DNA of 64,000 bases from Sphingomonas sp. ATCC 31555 (lineage in GTDB: Bacteria; Pseudomonadota; Alphaproteobacteria; Sphingomonadales; Sphingomonadaceae). The DNA is taken from the NCBI RefSeq assembly GCF_000282895.1, contig NZ_ALBQ01000059.1, positions 1-64,000 of the forward strand, in the 5' to 3' direction. Below, in pieces: positions 1 through 8,144 of the stretch (position 1 is its first letter; each line of letters starts with the position of its first letter). The notes below the pieces were generated by a model. The model had not been told where the DNA came from. It saw nothing but the letters and a program-made list of their open reading frames with translations, and ran no database searches. Both the position numbers and the translations under genes were made by a program.

Positions 1-226
1 CCGGCTTGGGCTCGGCCGCGGGCGCGGCCGCGGCGGCGGCGGCGGCCGCGGCCTTGGCTTCGTTGGCCTTTACCGGCGAGGGGCGCGACGGCAGGCCCAG
101 GCGATGCGCCTTGCCGATCACCGCGTTGCGCGAAACGCCGCCCAGTTCCTCGGCGATCTGGGTGGCGGTCAGGCCGCTGTCCCACATCTTCTTCAGCGTT
201 TCGATACGCTCGTCGGTCCAGCTCAC
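1..226 (-). CDS. gcrA: GcrA cell-cycle regulator, N-terminal part (runs off window start)
   Basis: GcrA is a sigma70-associated transcription factor of the alphaproteobacterial cell cycle that acts at promoters carrying methylated GANTC. The visible 75 codons begin at a GTG and read SWTDERIETLKKMW, then the helix-turn-helix stretch GVSRNAVIGKAHRLGLPSRP, followed by an alanine-rich linker that continues past the edge. The N-terminal match to the family is very strong. The carboxy-terminal sigma-binding part is outside the window. The start is inferred from the conserved family N-terminus, which begins directly before SWTDE. The divergent ABC permease gene starts 53 bases away. Confidence 0.93.
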   Translation of the reverse strand, partial: MSWTDERIETLKKMWDSGLTATQIAEELGGVSRNAVIGKAHRLGLPSRPSPVKANEAKAAAAAAAAAAPAAEPKP

Positions 227-278
227 TTTGGTTCCTTCGTCTTGCGGGCGGCGGCGTCAGCGGGTACGCGATCGCGCC

Positions 279-1118
279 ATGAGCAGCCACCCCGAAATCG
301 GTTCACAGCTTCCCGAGCCGGGCGTTCCGGTGATTCGCAACGTCAACTGGGGAGGCTTGCGCACCCTCTATATCAAGGAGGTGCGCCGTTTCTTCAAGGT
401 GCAGCTCCAGACGGTGTGGGCGCCAGCCGTCACCACGCTGCTGTATCTGGTGATCTTTACCGTCGCGCTCGGCGGAAATGGCCGGGTGGTGGTGCTCGAT
501 GGCCGCGCCGTTCCCTATGCCGATTTCATTGCCCCCGGCCTGATCGTGATGGGCATGCTGCAGAACGCCTTCGCCAATGCCAGCTTCTCGCTGCTGGTCG
601 GCAAGATCCAGGGCACCATCGTCGATTATCTGATGCCGCCCTTGTCCACGGGCGAGATGCTGGCGGCGCTGGCCGGCGGTGCGGTGACGCGGGCGTTCTG
701 CGTCGGCGGCACGGTGTGGTTGGCAATGGCGCTGTGGGGCGTGCACGTCATGCCCGCGCATCTCTGGGCGGTGCTGTGGTTCGGCTTCCTGGGCTCGCTG
801 TTCCTGGCGCTGATGGGCGTGCTCACCTCGATCTGGGCGGAAAAGTTCGATCATGCCGCGGCGATCACCAACTTCGTCGTGGCGCCGCTGTCGCTGCTGT
901 CGGGCACCTTCTACTCCGTCGACAATCTCTCGCCGGTGTTCCGCGCGATCAGCCATGCCAACCCCTTCTTCTATATCATCTCCGGCTTCCGCTACGGCTT
1001 CCTCGGCGTGGCCGATTCGCCGGTCCTGCTGGGCACCGGCGTGATCCTGACGCTCAACGTAGCGCTGGCGCTGTTCTGCTACGGGCTGTTGCGCCGCGGC
1101 TGGAAGATCAAGAGCTGA
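279..1118 (+). CDS. ABC-2 type transporter permease
   Basis: A 279-residue integral membrane subunit of an ABC exporter of the YadH/NodJ-like ABC-2 group. After a soluble N-terminus of about 40 residues there are about six hydrophobic segments, and the family signature APLSLLSGTFYSVDNL followed by NPFFYIISGFRYGF lies near residues 205-245. The open frame extends upstream to base 6, but that part is antisense to gcrA, so the ATG at 279 is preferred; no clear Shine-Dalgarno is seen. No ATPase gene is adjacent, so the partner must be encoded elsewhere. The substrate cannot be told from the sequence. Confidence 0.88.
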   Translation: MSSHPEIGSQLPEPGVPVIRNVNWGGLRTLYIKEVRRFFKVQLQTVWAPAVTTLLYLVIFTVALGGNGRVVVLDGRAVPYADFIAPGLIVMGMLQNAFANASFSLLVGKIQGTIVDYLMPPLSTGEMLAALAGGAVTRAFCVGGTVWLAMALWGVHVMPAHLWAVLWFGFLGSLFLALMGVLTSIWAEKFDHAAAITNFVVAPLSLLSGTFYSVDNLSPVFRAISHANPFFYIISGFRYGFLGVADSPVLLGTGVILTLNVALALFCYGLLRRGWKIKS

Positions 1119-1221
1119 GCCGGCAAAGCAAAAGCGTCGTTACGAATTCCAAACGAAATCGTGCATAAGACCATGGCGAAAGACTTCGCGGGGGCGGAGT
1201 CGCAACGTCATGGGGGAAATC

Positions 1222-2625
1222 ATGCGATTGCTGCGTTCGCTGGTGCTGCTTGCCGCGGCGGGACTTTCCGTCGCCGGCTGTAGCCAGCCCCGGCCCAAGC
1301 CGATTCTCGGCTGCAACTATCAGGTCGTGCCGCTCACCGTCGGACCGCGCTGGCGCCAGGCGCCGCTGCGGCTCGATGCGGTGGCAGGCGCCGCCTCGGT
1401 GCAGGACGGGACCAGCGCCCGCCTGGGCGCGCTGCTCAGCGAGCGCCGCAGGATCCGCCAGCCGCTGCTCGGCGCCGAAGCCGCCAAGGGCGAGCCAGCA
1501 TCCGATCAGTTCCTCGCACTGAGCGGCGGCGGCCAGCACGGCGCGTTCGGCGCGGGCTTCTTCTACGGCATGGCAAAGCTGCCCAGCTGGGACATCGTCA
1601 CCGGCGTCAGCACCGGTTCGCTGCAGAGCACCCTCTTGTTCCTCGCCAACCAGCCGGTGCCGGCGGACCGCACCGACTATAGCTGGGTCGATGGCCCGAT
1701 GTCCGGGCAGGACGGCGCCACCGGGCTGGTGGTGAAGCCGGGCACGTCGAACGTCGGCGATCTCGTGCTTGCCTATTCGATCGCCGAGGAAGCCGATCTG
1801 ATGCGCAAGCGCGCCGGCGGTGCTGCGATGGGCGTGGTGCTCAAGGGCTCCACCGCCAGCTTCGGCCCGCTGCGGGCGCGGCTGCTCAAGGTGATGACGC
1901 CCGGCACGCTGCGCGCCGTCGGTCGCGAATGGCGCGACCAGAAGCGCCAGCTGTTCGTAGGGGTAAGCAACCTCGACGACGGCGAAGGCTATGGCATCGA
2001 CATGACCGAGCTCGCCGCCCGCGCGCTCGATACCGACTCGCCTGCCGAGCTGGCGCGCCTCCAGGGCTGCTATGTCGATGCGATGCTCGCTTCCTCCTCC
2101 GTCCCGCCCGGCGTGCCGCCGATCACGCTGCAGACCGCGAAGGCCACCCAGATGTACATGGATGGCGGCGCCCGCTTCGGCATGTTCCTCGAACCGGTGA
2201 TGGCCGCGATCAAGGGCGCCGGCGGCGAGGGCAGGGGCCACATCATGCTCATGGTCAACACGACGATGGACGTGGGCAGCTGGAGCGGCACCGGCCAGCC
2301 GATGCAGCGCTGGTCGGCCGTCACCGCCGCGCTGCGCGCCGTCGACCTGATGGAAACGCAGGTCTACCGCTTCTCGGCTGCCAGCGTCGAGCAGCTGGGC
2401 ATCGCCAAGGGCGGGCTGGACATGGCCTTTCTCAGCAACGCCGACATCCCCGGCGGCGAGCGGCCAGACGACCATGTCTTCAATGGCAAGACCTGCGCGG
2501 CCTGGCAGGCGATCGACGCCAAGGCGAAGCCGCTGCAATTCTATCCCTGGTACATGGCGTGCACCGCCGATTACGGCCGTTCGCGCGGCGCCGCGCAGCA
2601 ATGGAACCACAGCGTGGCGCGGTAG
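1222..2625 (+). CDS. Patatin-like phospholipase, predicted lipoprotein
   Basis: A 467-residue predicted lipid acyl hydrolase. The N-terminus is a lipoprotein signal with lipobox VAGC (Cys20), which predicts membrane anchoring after export. The patatin elements are all present: oxyanion loop SGGGQHGAFGAG (glycines from residue 102), nucleophile elbow GVSTG with Ser130, and the catalytic Asp in DGG at residue 314. The ATG at 1222 is chosen over 1210 because gggga lies just upstream and the signal peptide then begins MRLLRS. It is a single gene followed by a good terminator. The substrate is unknown; the Ser-Asp dyad looks intact. Confidence 0.88.
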   Translation: MRLLRSLVLLAAAGLSVAGCSQPRPKPILGCNYQVVPLTVGPRWRQAPLRLDAVAGAASVQDGTSARLGALLSERRRIRQPLLGAEAAKGEPASDQFLALSGGGQHGAFGAGFFYGMAKLPSWDIVTGVSTGSLQSTLLFLANQPVPADRTDYSWVDGPMSGQDGATGLVVKPGTSNVGDLVLAYSIAEEADLMRKRAGGAAMGVVLKGSTASFGPLRARLLKVMTPGTLRAVGREWRDQKRQLFVGVSNLDDGEGYGIDMTELAARALDTDSPAELARLQGCYVDAMLASSSVPPGVPPITLQTAKATQMYMDGGARFGMFLEPVMAAIKGAGGEGRGHIMLMVNTTMDVGSWSGTGQPMQRWSAVTAALRAVDLMETQVYRFSAASVEQLGIAKGGLDMAFLSNADIPGGERPDDHVFNGKTCAAWQAIDAKAKPLQFYPWYMACTADYGRSRGAAQQWNHSVAR

Positions 2626-2676
2626 CACGAACGGCACGGTTGACCTGCGGCCCCATGCCGCCGTAGAGACGCGACT

Positions 2677-2704
2677 GGGCGGCCGGGGATAGGCCGCCCT
2701 TTTG
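2677..2704 (+). terminator. Rho-independent terminator after the patatin gene
   Basis: A perfect 8-bp stem GGGCGGCC/GGCCGCCC with a 7-base loop is followed directly by four T residues. It lies 52 bases after the patatin stop and before the argD ribosome binding site. Confidence 0.8.
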
Positions 2705-2758
2705 CGTTTCTGGAGTTCCATCCACCCTTTTTCGTTTTGTTCAGGAGGTACAGTTCCC

Positions 2759-3955
2759 ATGACCATCACCCCGCTCATGCCCGTCTACCCGCGGTGCGAT
2801 GTGCGGCCGGTGCGAGGCGAGGGCTGCTACCTGATCGGCGAACGAGGGGAGCGCTATCTCGATTTCGCCGCCGGTATCGCCGTCAACGCGCTGGGCCATG
2901 GCCACCCGCATCTGGTGAAGGCGATCGCCGATCAGGCGGCCACGCTGATGCACGTGTCGAACCTGTACGGCAGCCCCCAGGGCGAGGCGCTGGCGCAGCG
3001 CATCGTCGACAACAGCTTCGCCGATACGGTGTTCTTCACCAATTCGGGCGCCGAGGCGATCGAGTGCGCGATCAAGACCGCGCGCCGCTATCACCATGTG
3101 AACGGCAACCCGCAGCGCCACAAGCTGATCACCTTCAAGAACGCCTTCCACGGCCGCACCATGGGCGCGATCTCGGCGACCGATCAGGCGAAGATGCGTG
3201 ACGGCTTCGAGCCGCTGGCGCCGGGCTTCGACTATGTCGCGTTCAACGATCTCGAGGGCGCGCTCGCCAAGATCGACGGCGAGACCGCCGGCTTCCTGGT
3301 CGAAACCGTGCAGGGCGAAGGCGGCATCAGCGCCGGCACGCCGCAATTCATCCAGGGCCTGCGCAAGGCCGCGGACGCGCACGGCCTGCTGCTGGTGCTG
3401 GACGAAGTCCAGTGCGGCTATGGTCGCAGCGGCAAGATGTGGGCGTACGAGCATTACGGCATCACGCCGGACATCCTCGCCTCGGCCAAGGGCATCGGCG
3501 GCGGCTTCCCGCTCGGCGCCTGCCTCGCCACCGAGGAAGCGGCCAAGGGCATGGTGTTCGGCACGCACGGCTCCACCTATGGCGGCAACCCGCTCGCCAT
3601 GGCGGCGGGCGAAGCAGTGCTCGACGTGATGCTCGCGGACGGGTTCCTCGAAAACGTCACCAAGATGGGCGATCGGCTGCGCAGTTCGCTCGAACAGCTG
3701 CTCCCCAACCACGATCACCTGTTCGAGGAAGTTCGCGGCCTTGGCCTGATGCTCGGCATCAAGCTGAAGCCCGAGGCGGAGGCGCGCAGCTTCGTCGCGC
3801 ATCTGCGCGATCATCACGGGCTGCTCACCGTGGCGGCGGGCGAGAATGTCGTCCGTATTCTGCCGCCGCTGGTGATCGAGGAAAGCCATATCGCCGAGGC
3901 AATCGAGAAGCTCAGCGCCGGCGCGCGCAGCTTCGCCACGGCGGCTGCGGCCTGA
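2759..3955 (+). CDS. argD: Acetylornithine/succinyldiaminopimelate aminotransferase
   Basis: A 398-residue class III PLP-dependent aminotransferase, the N-acetylornithine transaminase of arginine synthesis. It has the family signature LVLDEVQCGYGRSGKMWAYE and the PLP lysine in SAKGIGGGFPLGA (Lys244). The ATG at 2759 has a textbook Shine-Dalgarno aggagg at 2743-2748. argF follows after a 150-base gap filled by an inverted repeat, so the two genes form a small arginine cluster. Substrate assignment rests on this context, because related class III enzymes act on other omega-amino groups. Confidence 0.93.
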   Translation: MTITPLMPVYPRCDVRPVRGEGCYLIGERGERYLDFAAGIAVNALGHGHPHLVKAIADQAATLMHVSNLYGSPQGEALAQRIVDNSFADTVFFTNSGAEAIECAIKTARRYHHVNGNPQRHKLITFKNAFHGRTMGAISATDQAKMRDGFEPLAPGFDYVAFNDLEGALAKIDGETAGFLVETVQGEGGISAGTPQFIQGLRKAADAHGLLLVLDEVQCGYGRSGKMWAYEHYGITPDILASAKGIGGGFPLGACLATEEAAKGMVFGTHGSTYGGNPLAMAAGEAVLDVMLADGFLENVTKMGDRLRSSLEQLLPNHDHLFEEVRGLGLMLGIKLKPEAEARSFVAHLRDHHGLLTVAAGENVVRILPPLVIEESHIAEAIEKLSAGARSFATAAAA

Positions 3956-3965
3956 GGACTGAACC

Positions 3966-4100
3966 GATCCTCCCCGGGACGGGGAGGGGGACCATGCGAA
4001 GCATGGTGGAGGGGGTTCTCCGCAAAGGGCGTCGCTGGTGGAGACCCCCCTCCACTCCGACGCTCCGCGTCGCGGTCCCCCTTCCCGTGCCGGGGAGGAT
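3966..4100. repeat. Nested inverted repeat element, copy 1
   Basis: An imperfect palindrome of about 135 bases with ends GATCCTCCCC and GGGGAGGAT. Inside the left arm is a smaller hairpin ACCATGC-gaa-GCATGGT and in the right arm CGACGC-tcc-GCGTCG. It fills the argD-argF gap, and its right end supplies the ggagg ribosome binding site of argF. The same architecture recurs at 5026 and 51950. Confidence 0.8.
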
Positions 4101-4106
4101 TTGGAA

Positions 4107-5024
4107 ATGACCCGCCACTTTATCGATCTCACCGATGCCGGACCGGATGCCATCGCGGCGATGCTGAACGACGCGATGGCGCGCAAGGCCGCCCGTGCTG
4201 GCTGGCCCAAGGGCAAGCCGGATGCCGACGCGCCGCTCGCCGGCCATGTCCTGGCGATGATCTTCGAGAAGAACTCCACCCGCACCCGCGTCTCCTTCGA
4301 CATGGCGATCCGCCAGCTCGGCGGCACCAGCATCGTGATGGACGCCGGCTCGATGCAGCTCGGCCGCGGCGAAAGCATTGCCGATACCGCGCGCGTCCTC
4401 TCGGGCTATGTCGACGCGATCATGATCCGCACCGACGATCACCAGAAGGTGCTCGACATGGCGAAGTACGCGACGGTGCCGGTGATCAACGGCCTGACGG
4501 ACGCGTCGCACCCCTGCCAGATCATGGCCGACCTGCTGACCATCCTCGAAAGCGGCAAGGCGCTGCCGGGCCTCAAGGTCGCGTGGCTGGGCGACGGCAA
4601 CAACGTGCTCGCCTCGATCATGGAGGCCGGCGGGCTGATGCAGTTCGACGTCGTCGCCGCTTGCCCGCAGGGCTATCAGCCGAGCGATGCCGATGTCGCC
4701 CGTGGGCGTGGCCGTGCCCGTGTGGTCGGCACCGCGCGCGAGGCGGTGGAAGGCGCGGACATCATCGTCACCGATACCTGGATCTCGATGGGCCAGGCCC
4801 ATGCCGAGACCAAGCTCAAGGCGATGATGCCGTTCCAGGTGGACGAGGCGCTGATGGCCGCCGCCAAGCCCGACGCCCGCTTCCTCCACTGCCTGCCCGC
4901 GCATCGCGGCGAGGAAGTGACCGACGCGGTGATCGACGGGCCCCAGTCGCTGATCTGGCCCGAGGCGGAGAACCGCCTCCACGCGCAGAAGTCCGTCCTG
5001 CGCTGGTGCTTCGGGCAGCTATAA
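4107..5024 (+). CDS. argF: Ornithine carbamoyltransferase
   Basis: A 305-residue enzyme that makes citrulline from ornithine and carbamoyl phosphate in the cytoplasm. It contains the carbamoyl-phosphate loop NSTRTRVSFD (Ser57 to Arg61), the HPCQ motif in DASHPCQIMADL, and the ornithine-binding HCLPAHRGEEV near the carboxy end. Length is normal for the family. The ATG at 4107 has ggaggat 8 bases upstream, inside the end of the preceding repeat. It works directly downstream of the argD step, after deacetylation. Confidence 0.96.
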   Translation: MTRHFIDLTDAGPDAIAAMLNDAMARKAARAGWPKGKPDADAPLAGHVLAMIFEKNSTRTRVSFDMAIRQLGGTSIVMDAGSMQLGRGESIADTARVLSGYVDAIMIRTDDHQKVLDMAKYATVPVINGLTDASHPCQIMADLLTILESGKALPGLKVAWLGDGNNVLASIMEAGGLMQFDVVAACPQGYQPSDADVARGRGRARVVGTAREAVEGADIIVTDTWISMGQAHAETKLKAMMPFQVDEALMAAAKPDARFLHCLPAHRGEEVTDAVIDGPQSLIWPEAENRLHAQKSVLRWCFGQL

Positions 5025-5025
5025 A

Positions 5026-5140
5026 GATCCTCCCCTGCCAGGGGGCGGTGTCAGGCGCAGCCTGACGGAGGGGGAGGGAGCCTGTCGGTGGGCGGGCCGC
5101 CATCCGCCCCTCCGTCGCCTCCCCTTGGCGGGGGAGGATC
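5026..5140. repeat. Nested inverted repeat element, copy 2
   Basis: An imperfect palindrome of about 115 bases that starts GATCCTCCCC two bases after the argF stop codon and ends GGGGAGGATC. The left arm carries a small hairpin GTCAGGC-gca-GCCTGAC. It lies between the ends of argF and the convergent unknown gene at 5160, so it may also serve as a two-way terminator. It shares its architecture with the copies at 3966 and 51950. Confidence 0.8.
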
Positions 5141-5159
5141 ATCTGATGTGCGACTACGC

Positions 5160-5921
5160 TCAGATCCCCGCCAGTGCGCTCACCGCGCCGACGTCGGCGA
5201 TCGGCAGCGCGCCTACCGCTTGGTCCACCGTCGCCAGTGCCTGCTCGCCGGAGCGCCGATCGTCGTCATCGTCCCTGCGCTCCTTTCGCCGCAGTGCCGC
5301 CTTGAGCGCACGGGCAAGGTCCCGCACCTCGTTCTTGAAATCCTCATCGGCCTTGTCCCGGGCGGTTTGCGCAGCACTTTTGCCCCCGTCGGACGTGCCC
5401 AGGCCGGGCGCGGCCCCGTCGGGCTTGGCATCTGCCTTGTCGCCGCCCGCCGCGTCCTTCGTCGGAGTCTCGGTGCTCTCGGCCGGGACGGAACCCTGCG
5501 CGTTCCCCTCCATGCCCTCGACCGGACCGGCACTCGCGGCCGGCGCGCCTGCATCCGCCGCCCCGCCCAGATCGCCCGCATTGCCCCCGGCGCTGACATA
5601 GCTCTTCACCGCCCCGGCAAGCTCGCGCGCGATCTGTGCGGCGGCCTTGGCGAGCTTCTTCGGATCGCCCGCATAGAGCATCTTCAGCGCCTGCAGCCGT
5701 GCCTTGAGCTGCTTCACCTTCTCGGCGGCGCGGGCCTTTTCGTCGTCCTTGCTCCGCGTCTTCACCATGGCCAGCGTGGCGACGGCGTCCCTCGCCGACT
5801 GCAGCTTGCGCGCGGCCATTTCCTCCTTCTTGGAGGGCGGTGCGGCGGGTGCGAGGCCACCGTTGCCGCGCGGCTGCACGGACGCGGCGAGCGCGGCGAA
5901 GGAGAGCGCGGAAAGCTTCAT
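5160..5921 (-). CDS. Unknown Ala/Lys-rich protein, probable coiled coil
   Basis: A 253-residue protein that I do not recognise. Residues 30 to 110 are rich in Ala, Lys, Arg and Glu with heptad-like spacing, suggesting a coiled coil. A low-complexity Ala/Gly/Asp-rich linker follows, then a second charged helix with an acidic run DDDDDRR near residues 225-231. The N-terminus MKLSALSFAALAASV could be a weak signal sequence, but no clear cleavage site follows. The start at 5921 has gcaggt just upstream. The next leftward gene ends 73 bases upstream. Real coding is supported by the frame's length and GC3 bias. Confidence 0.6.
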   Translation of the reverse strand: MKLSALSFAALAASVQPRGNGGLAPAAPPSKKEEMAARKLQSARDAVATLAMVKTRSKDDEKARAAEKVKQLKARLQALKMLYAGDPKKLAKAAAQIARELAGAVKSYVSAGGNAGDLGGAADAGAPAASAGPVEGMEGNAQGSVPAESTETPTKDAAGGDKADAKPDGAAPGLGTSDGGKSAAQTARDKADEDFKNEVRDLARALKAALRRKERRDDDDDRRSGEQALATVDQAVGALPIADVGAVSALAGI

Positions 5922-5994
5922 ACCTGCTTCATAGCATGCCGATGGCGGCGCGGTGCGGCTTGGCCCTATCCCTTTGCCGTCCGCTCCATTCCCG

Positions 5995-6351
5995 TCATGG
6001 ATCACGACGATGTTTGCGTGCCAGTCTGTCCGCTACGCAGGCGGAAAGCTCGGGCTTTGCCCTCCTGCCCTTCAAGGCGCAGTCCTGGATCAGGTCGCAG
6101 ATGGCGGCCACGGCATCGCGATCCTGCTGCGCGTCACGCGGGATGCAAGCGGTCATCAAAGCGCCCCGCAATCGATAATCCACCTTTATGGGCTGCAACC
6201 GCGTGCCGGTCACCACGATCTCCTCTCCCGCAGCTTCGCTGGTGGTTTGCATGGGCGCGGCGGCAATGGCGTGAAGCGCTGCCGCGAGTGCCGCGAGTGC
6301 CGCGAGTCCAGCGCGGAAAATGATGGTACCCAGCGGGTTCTCGACTAGCAT
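5995..6351 (-). CDS. Small secreted protein with EIVVTGTR motif
   Basis: A 118-residue predicted exported protein. After a positively charged start comes a hydrophobic stretch AALAALAAALHAIAAA, a typical signal peptide ending near residue 33, then GEEIVVTGTRL, a motif often seen just after the signal in short sphingomonad periplasmic proteins and TonB-receptor plugs. The mature part has three Cys residues. Function is unknown. The start at 6351 (MLVEN) is chosen because it places the hydrophobic core at the N-terminus; a longer frame starts at 6411. A candidate LexA box lies 147 bases upstream. Confidence 0.6.
   Translation of the reverse strand: MLVENPLGTIIFRAGLAALAALAAALHAIAAAPMQTTSEAAGEEIVVTGTRLQPIKVDYRLRGALMTACIPRDAQQDRDAVAAICDLIQDCALKGRRAKPELSACVADRLARKHRRDP
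6281..6307. repeat. Three tandem 9-bp units inside a signal peptide
   Basis: The unit gccgcgagt is repeated three times exactly. On the minus strand it encodes the Leu-Ala-Ala repeats of the signal-peptide core of the 5995-6351 protein. Copy-number change would lengthen the core by three residues without a frameshift. Confidence 0.75.
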
Positions 6352-6497
6352 CGACACGGTGCCTCGATCCTGTCCGGAGCACGCGGTGGCATAACGCTGC
6401 CATTCGGGCACCCAGCCTATACTCGCTCCGCTCCGGGTTTCCGCGCGGCTTTATGTGCGTTGCGCCAGGGATCGGACGGGCTTGCAAACTATAGCAT

Positions 6498-6512
6498 GTT
6501 CCATATATGTTC
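6498..6512. promoter_or_regulatory. Candidate LexA (SOS) box GTTC-N7-GTTC
   Basis: GTTC at 6498-6501 and GTTC at 6509-6512 are separated by catatat, an exact match to the alphaproteobacterial LexA direct-repeat consensus. It overlaps promoter-like sequence on both strands: TTGCAA at 6482 with tatgtt 18 bases on for rightward, and TATAGT just left of the box for leftward transcription towards the 5995-6351 gene. An 8-base motif is expected about twice by chance in a window this size, so this remains tentative. Confidence 0.4.
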
Positions 6513-6797
6513 TCTCGCCTCGCGGCGGAGGTGCGCTCTTTGCCATCGTTAGACCCCATCTATGGTCTGCTCAATCAGCAGGTCGCAATAACGGGCCGAT
6601 GGTGACCGTATCCGCCCCAAAGTCGGATTCCCGAAGCTGTGCTCGTTTCTCGTCCGGAGGGGAGCGTCGAAGAAAGCATCATTCCCGCAGTCGCGCAGCG
6701 TCCGATCACCTCCCATTGTACGACATTTCATCTCGCGGCGTGAACGGGTGCGGCGCCTGCTCCCACCAAAGCACGGTGACTTCGGCTATGTCACAAG

Positions 6798-6994
6798 CCT
6801 AAACTTCCTAAACTTTATCCCTGTCGCAACCTGTCACAAGTCTCAACTTCCCGAAGCCGGCGTGACCGAGGAACGCCGGCGGCAGGCCTAAACTTCCTAA
6901 ACTTCGCGGCGCTTTGAAAACCGTCACAGGCCTAAACTTCCTAAACTTCACCGCCACTGCCAGAACCTGTCGGGCGCCTAAACTTCCTAAACTT
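6798..6994. repeat. Dispersed AAGTTTAGG-type repeats, locus 1
   Basis: Four exact copies of the 18-base word cctaaacttcctaaactt start at 6798, 6887, 6931 and 6977, a 9-base unit present twice each time. A degraded copy lies near 6841. Spacing is irregular (89, 44 and 46 bases) and the intervening sequence is not conserved. The reverse complement of the same word forms the tandem array at 20311, so orientation is opposite at the two loci. Confidence 0.85.
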
Positions 6995-7138
6995 AACCAC
7001 TCTCCGGCGTCCCGCGGCCCAACATTGTTTCCGGCAACGGAACGCCTATCTACGCCGTCGAACCCAGAAAATGCGTTCGCCCGAACGCGTGGAGTCAGCC
7101 CGACTTCTCGCGGCCGAGCCGAATGCCGGAGACGACCA

Positions 7139-8065
7139 GTGACCCATCCCGTTCCCGCCGCCGATCTCGATCGCGTGACCGGCTTTGCCATTCCCGAGCG
7201 CCATGTCCGCGGCCGCGTCGCGCGGCTTGGGCCGGTCTTGAACGACATCCTCTCGGCCCATGCCTATCCGGCGCCGATCGAGAAGCTGCTGGCCGAGGCG
7301 CTGACGCTCACTGCGCTGCTCGGCAGCACGCTCAAGGATGCCGAGGGGCAGATGACGCTGCAGGCGCAGACCCAGCGCGGCATCGTCAGCCTGATGGTGT
7401 GCGACTATAAGAATGGCGAGCTGCGCGGCTATGTGCAGTTCGATGCGCTGCGGCTCAGCCAGCTCGGCAAGAATCCGTCGCTCAAGTCGCTGTTCAACGG
7501 CGGCTATCTGGCGGTAACGTTCGATCAGGCGCTCACCAAGGAACGCTACCAGGGCATCGTGCCGCTGGAAGGCGCTTCGATTGCCGAGGCGGCGCAGAAC
7601 TATTTCTTCCAGTCGGAACAGATCCCGACGCTGGTTCGCCTCGGCGTGCACAAGGACAAGGCGAGCGGCAAGATCGTCGCCGGCGGCCTGTTCCTCCAGC
7701 ATCTGCCGGAGGGCGAGGTGGGCCGCGAGCGCTTGCATGTGCGGCTCGATCATCCCGAATGGCAGCATGTCGAGGCGCTGGGCGGCACGATGGGCGCCGA
7801 CGAACTGGCCGATCCCGCAATCCCGCTGGAAGGGCTGGTCTGGCGGCTGTTCAACGAGGAAGCCGAAGTCCGCATGCTTGCCGGGCATGATCTGTCGCGT
7901 GGCTGTCGCTGCGGGGCGGACTATATTCAGCAAGTGCTCGCCAAGTTCCCCGAAGAGGAGCGGGCGGCGATGGCTGACGAGGGTGGCGTGATCAAGGTCG
8001 ATTGCGCCTTCTGTTCGAAGCAGTTCCCGGTGGCACTTGCGGATTTCGTTCCGCCGGCGTTGTAA
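7139..8065 (+). CDS. hslO: Hsp33 redox-regulated holdase chaperone
   Basis: A 308-residue Hsp33, a cytosolic chaperone that is switched on by oxidation. The C-terminal zinc switch is intact: CxC at Cys256 and Cys258 in RGCRCGADY, and CxxC at Cys289 and Cys292 in DCAFCSKQF. The body matches the family, for example the GGYLAVTFDQ region and the QSEQIPT segment. The start is a GTG at 7139 with ggag 7 bases upstream. A longer frame from 6914 would run through the repeat array and is rejected. It appears to be a single gene. Confidence 0.93.
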   Translation: MTHPVPAADLDRVTGFAIPERHVRGRVARLGPVLNDILSAHAYPAPIEKLLAEALTLTALLGSTLKDAEGQMTLQAQTQRGIVSLMVCDYKNGELRGYVQFDALRLSQLGKNPSLKSLFNGGYLAVTFDQALTKERYQGIVPLEGASIAEAAQNYFFQSEQIPTLVRLGVHKDKASGKIVAGGLFLQHLPEGEVGRERLHVRLDHPEWQHVEALGGTMGADELADPAIPLEGLVWRLFNEEAEVRMLAGHDLSRGCRCGADYIQQVLAKFPEEERAAMADEGGVIKVDCAFCSKQFPVALADFVPPAL

Positions 8066-8144
8066 AGTTGCAATTCCCCTATGATATGTCGAACGGGGGC
8101 GGCGCTGTGGGAGCGGCGCCGCCTTCGGAACGGAGTTTGAACGG

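Larger units (their letters stand above)
6352..7138. other. 787-base gap without a convincing gene
   Basis: This gap is visibly less GC-rich than its surroundings. Several short frames cross it, but none has a recognisable protein, a good ribosome site or the local codon bias. It holds a GTTC-N7-GTTC box at 6498 and four copies of an 18-base repeat at 6798-6994. The last 140 bases form the leader of hslO. Confidence 0.6.

Noticed and set aside
6455..6802. 115-codon rightward frame in the gap before hslO
   Set aside because: No ribosome site, composition unlike real genes (rich in Ser, Arg and Cys), and no recognisable sequence.
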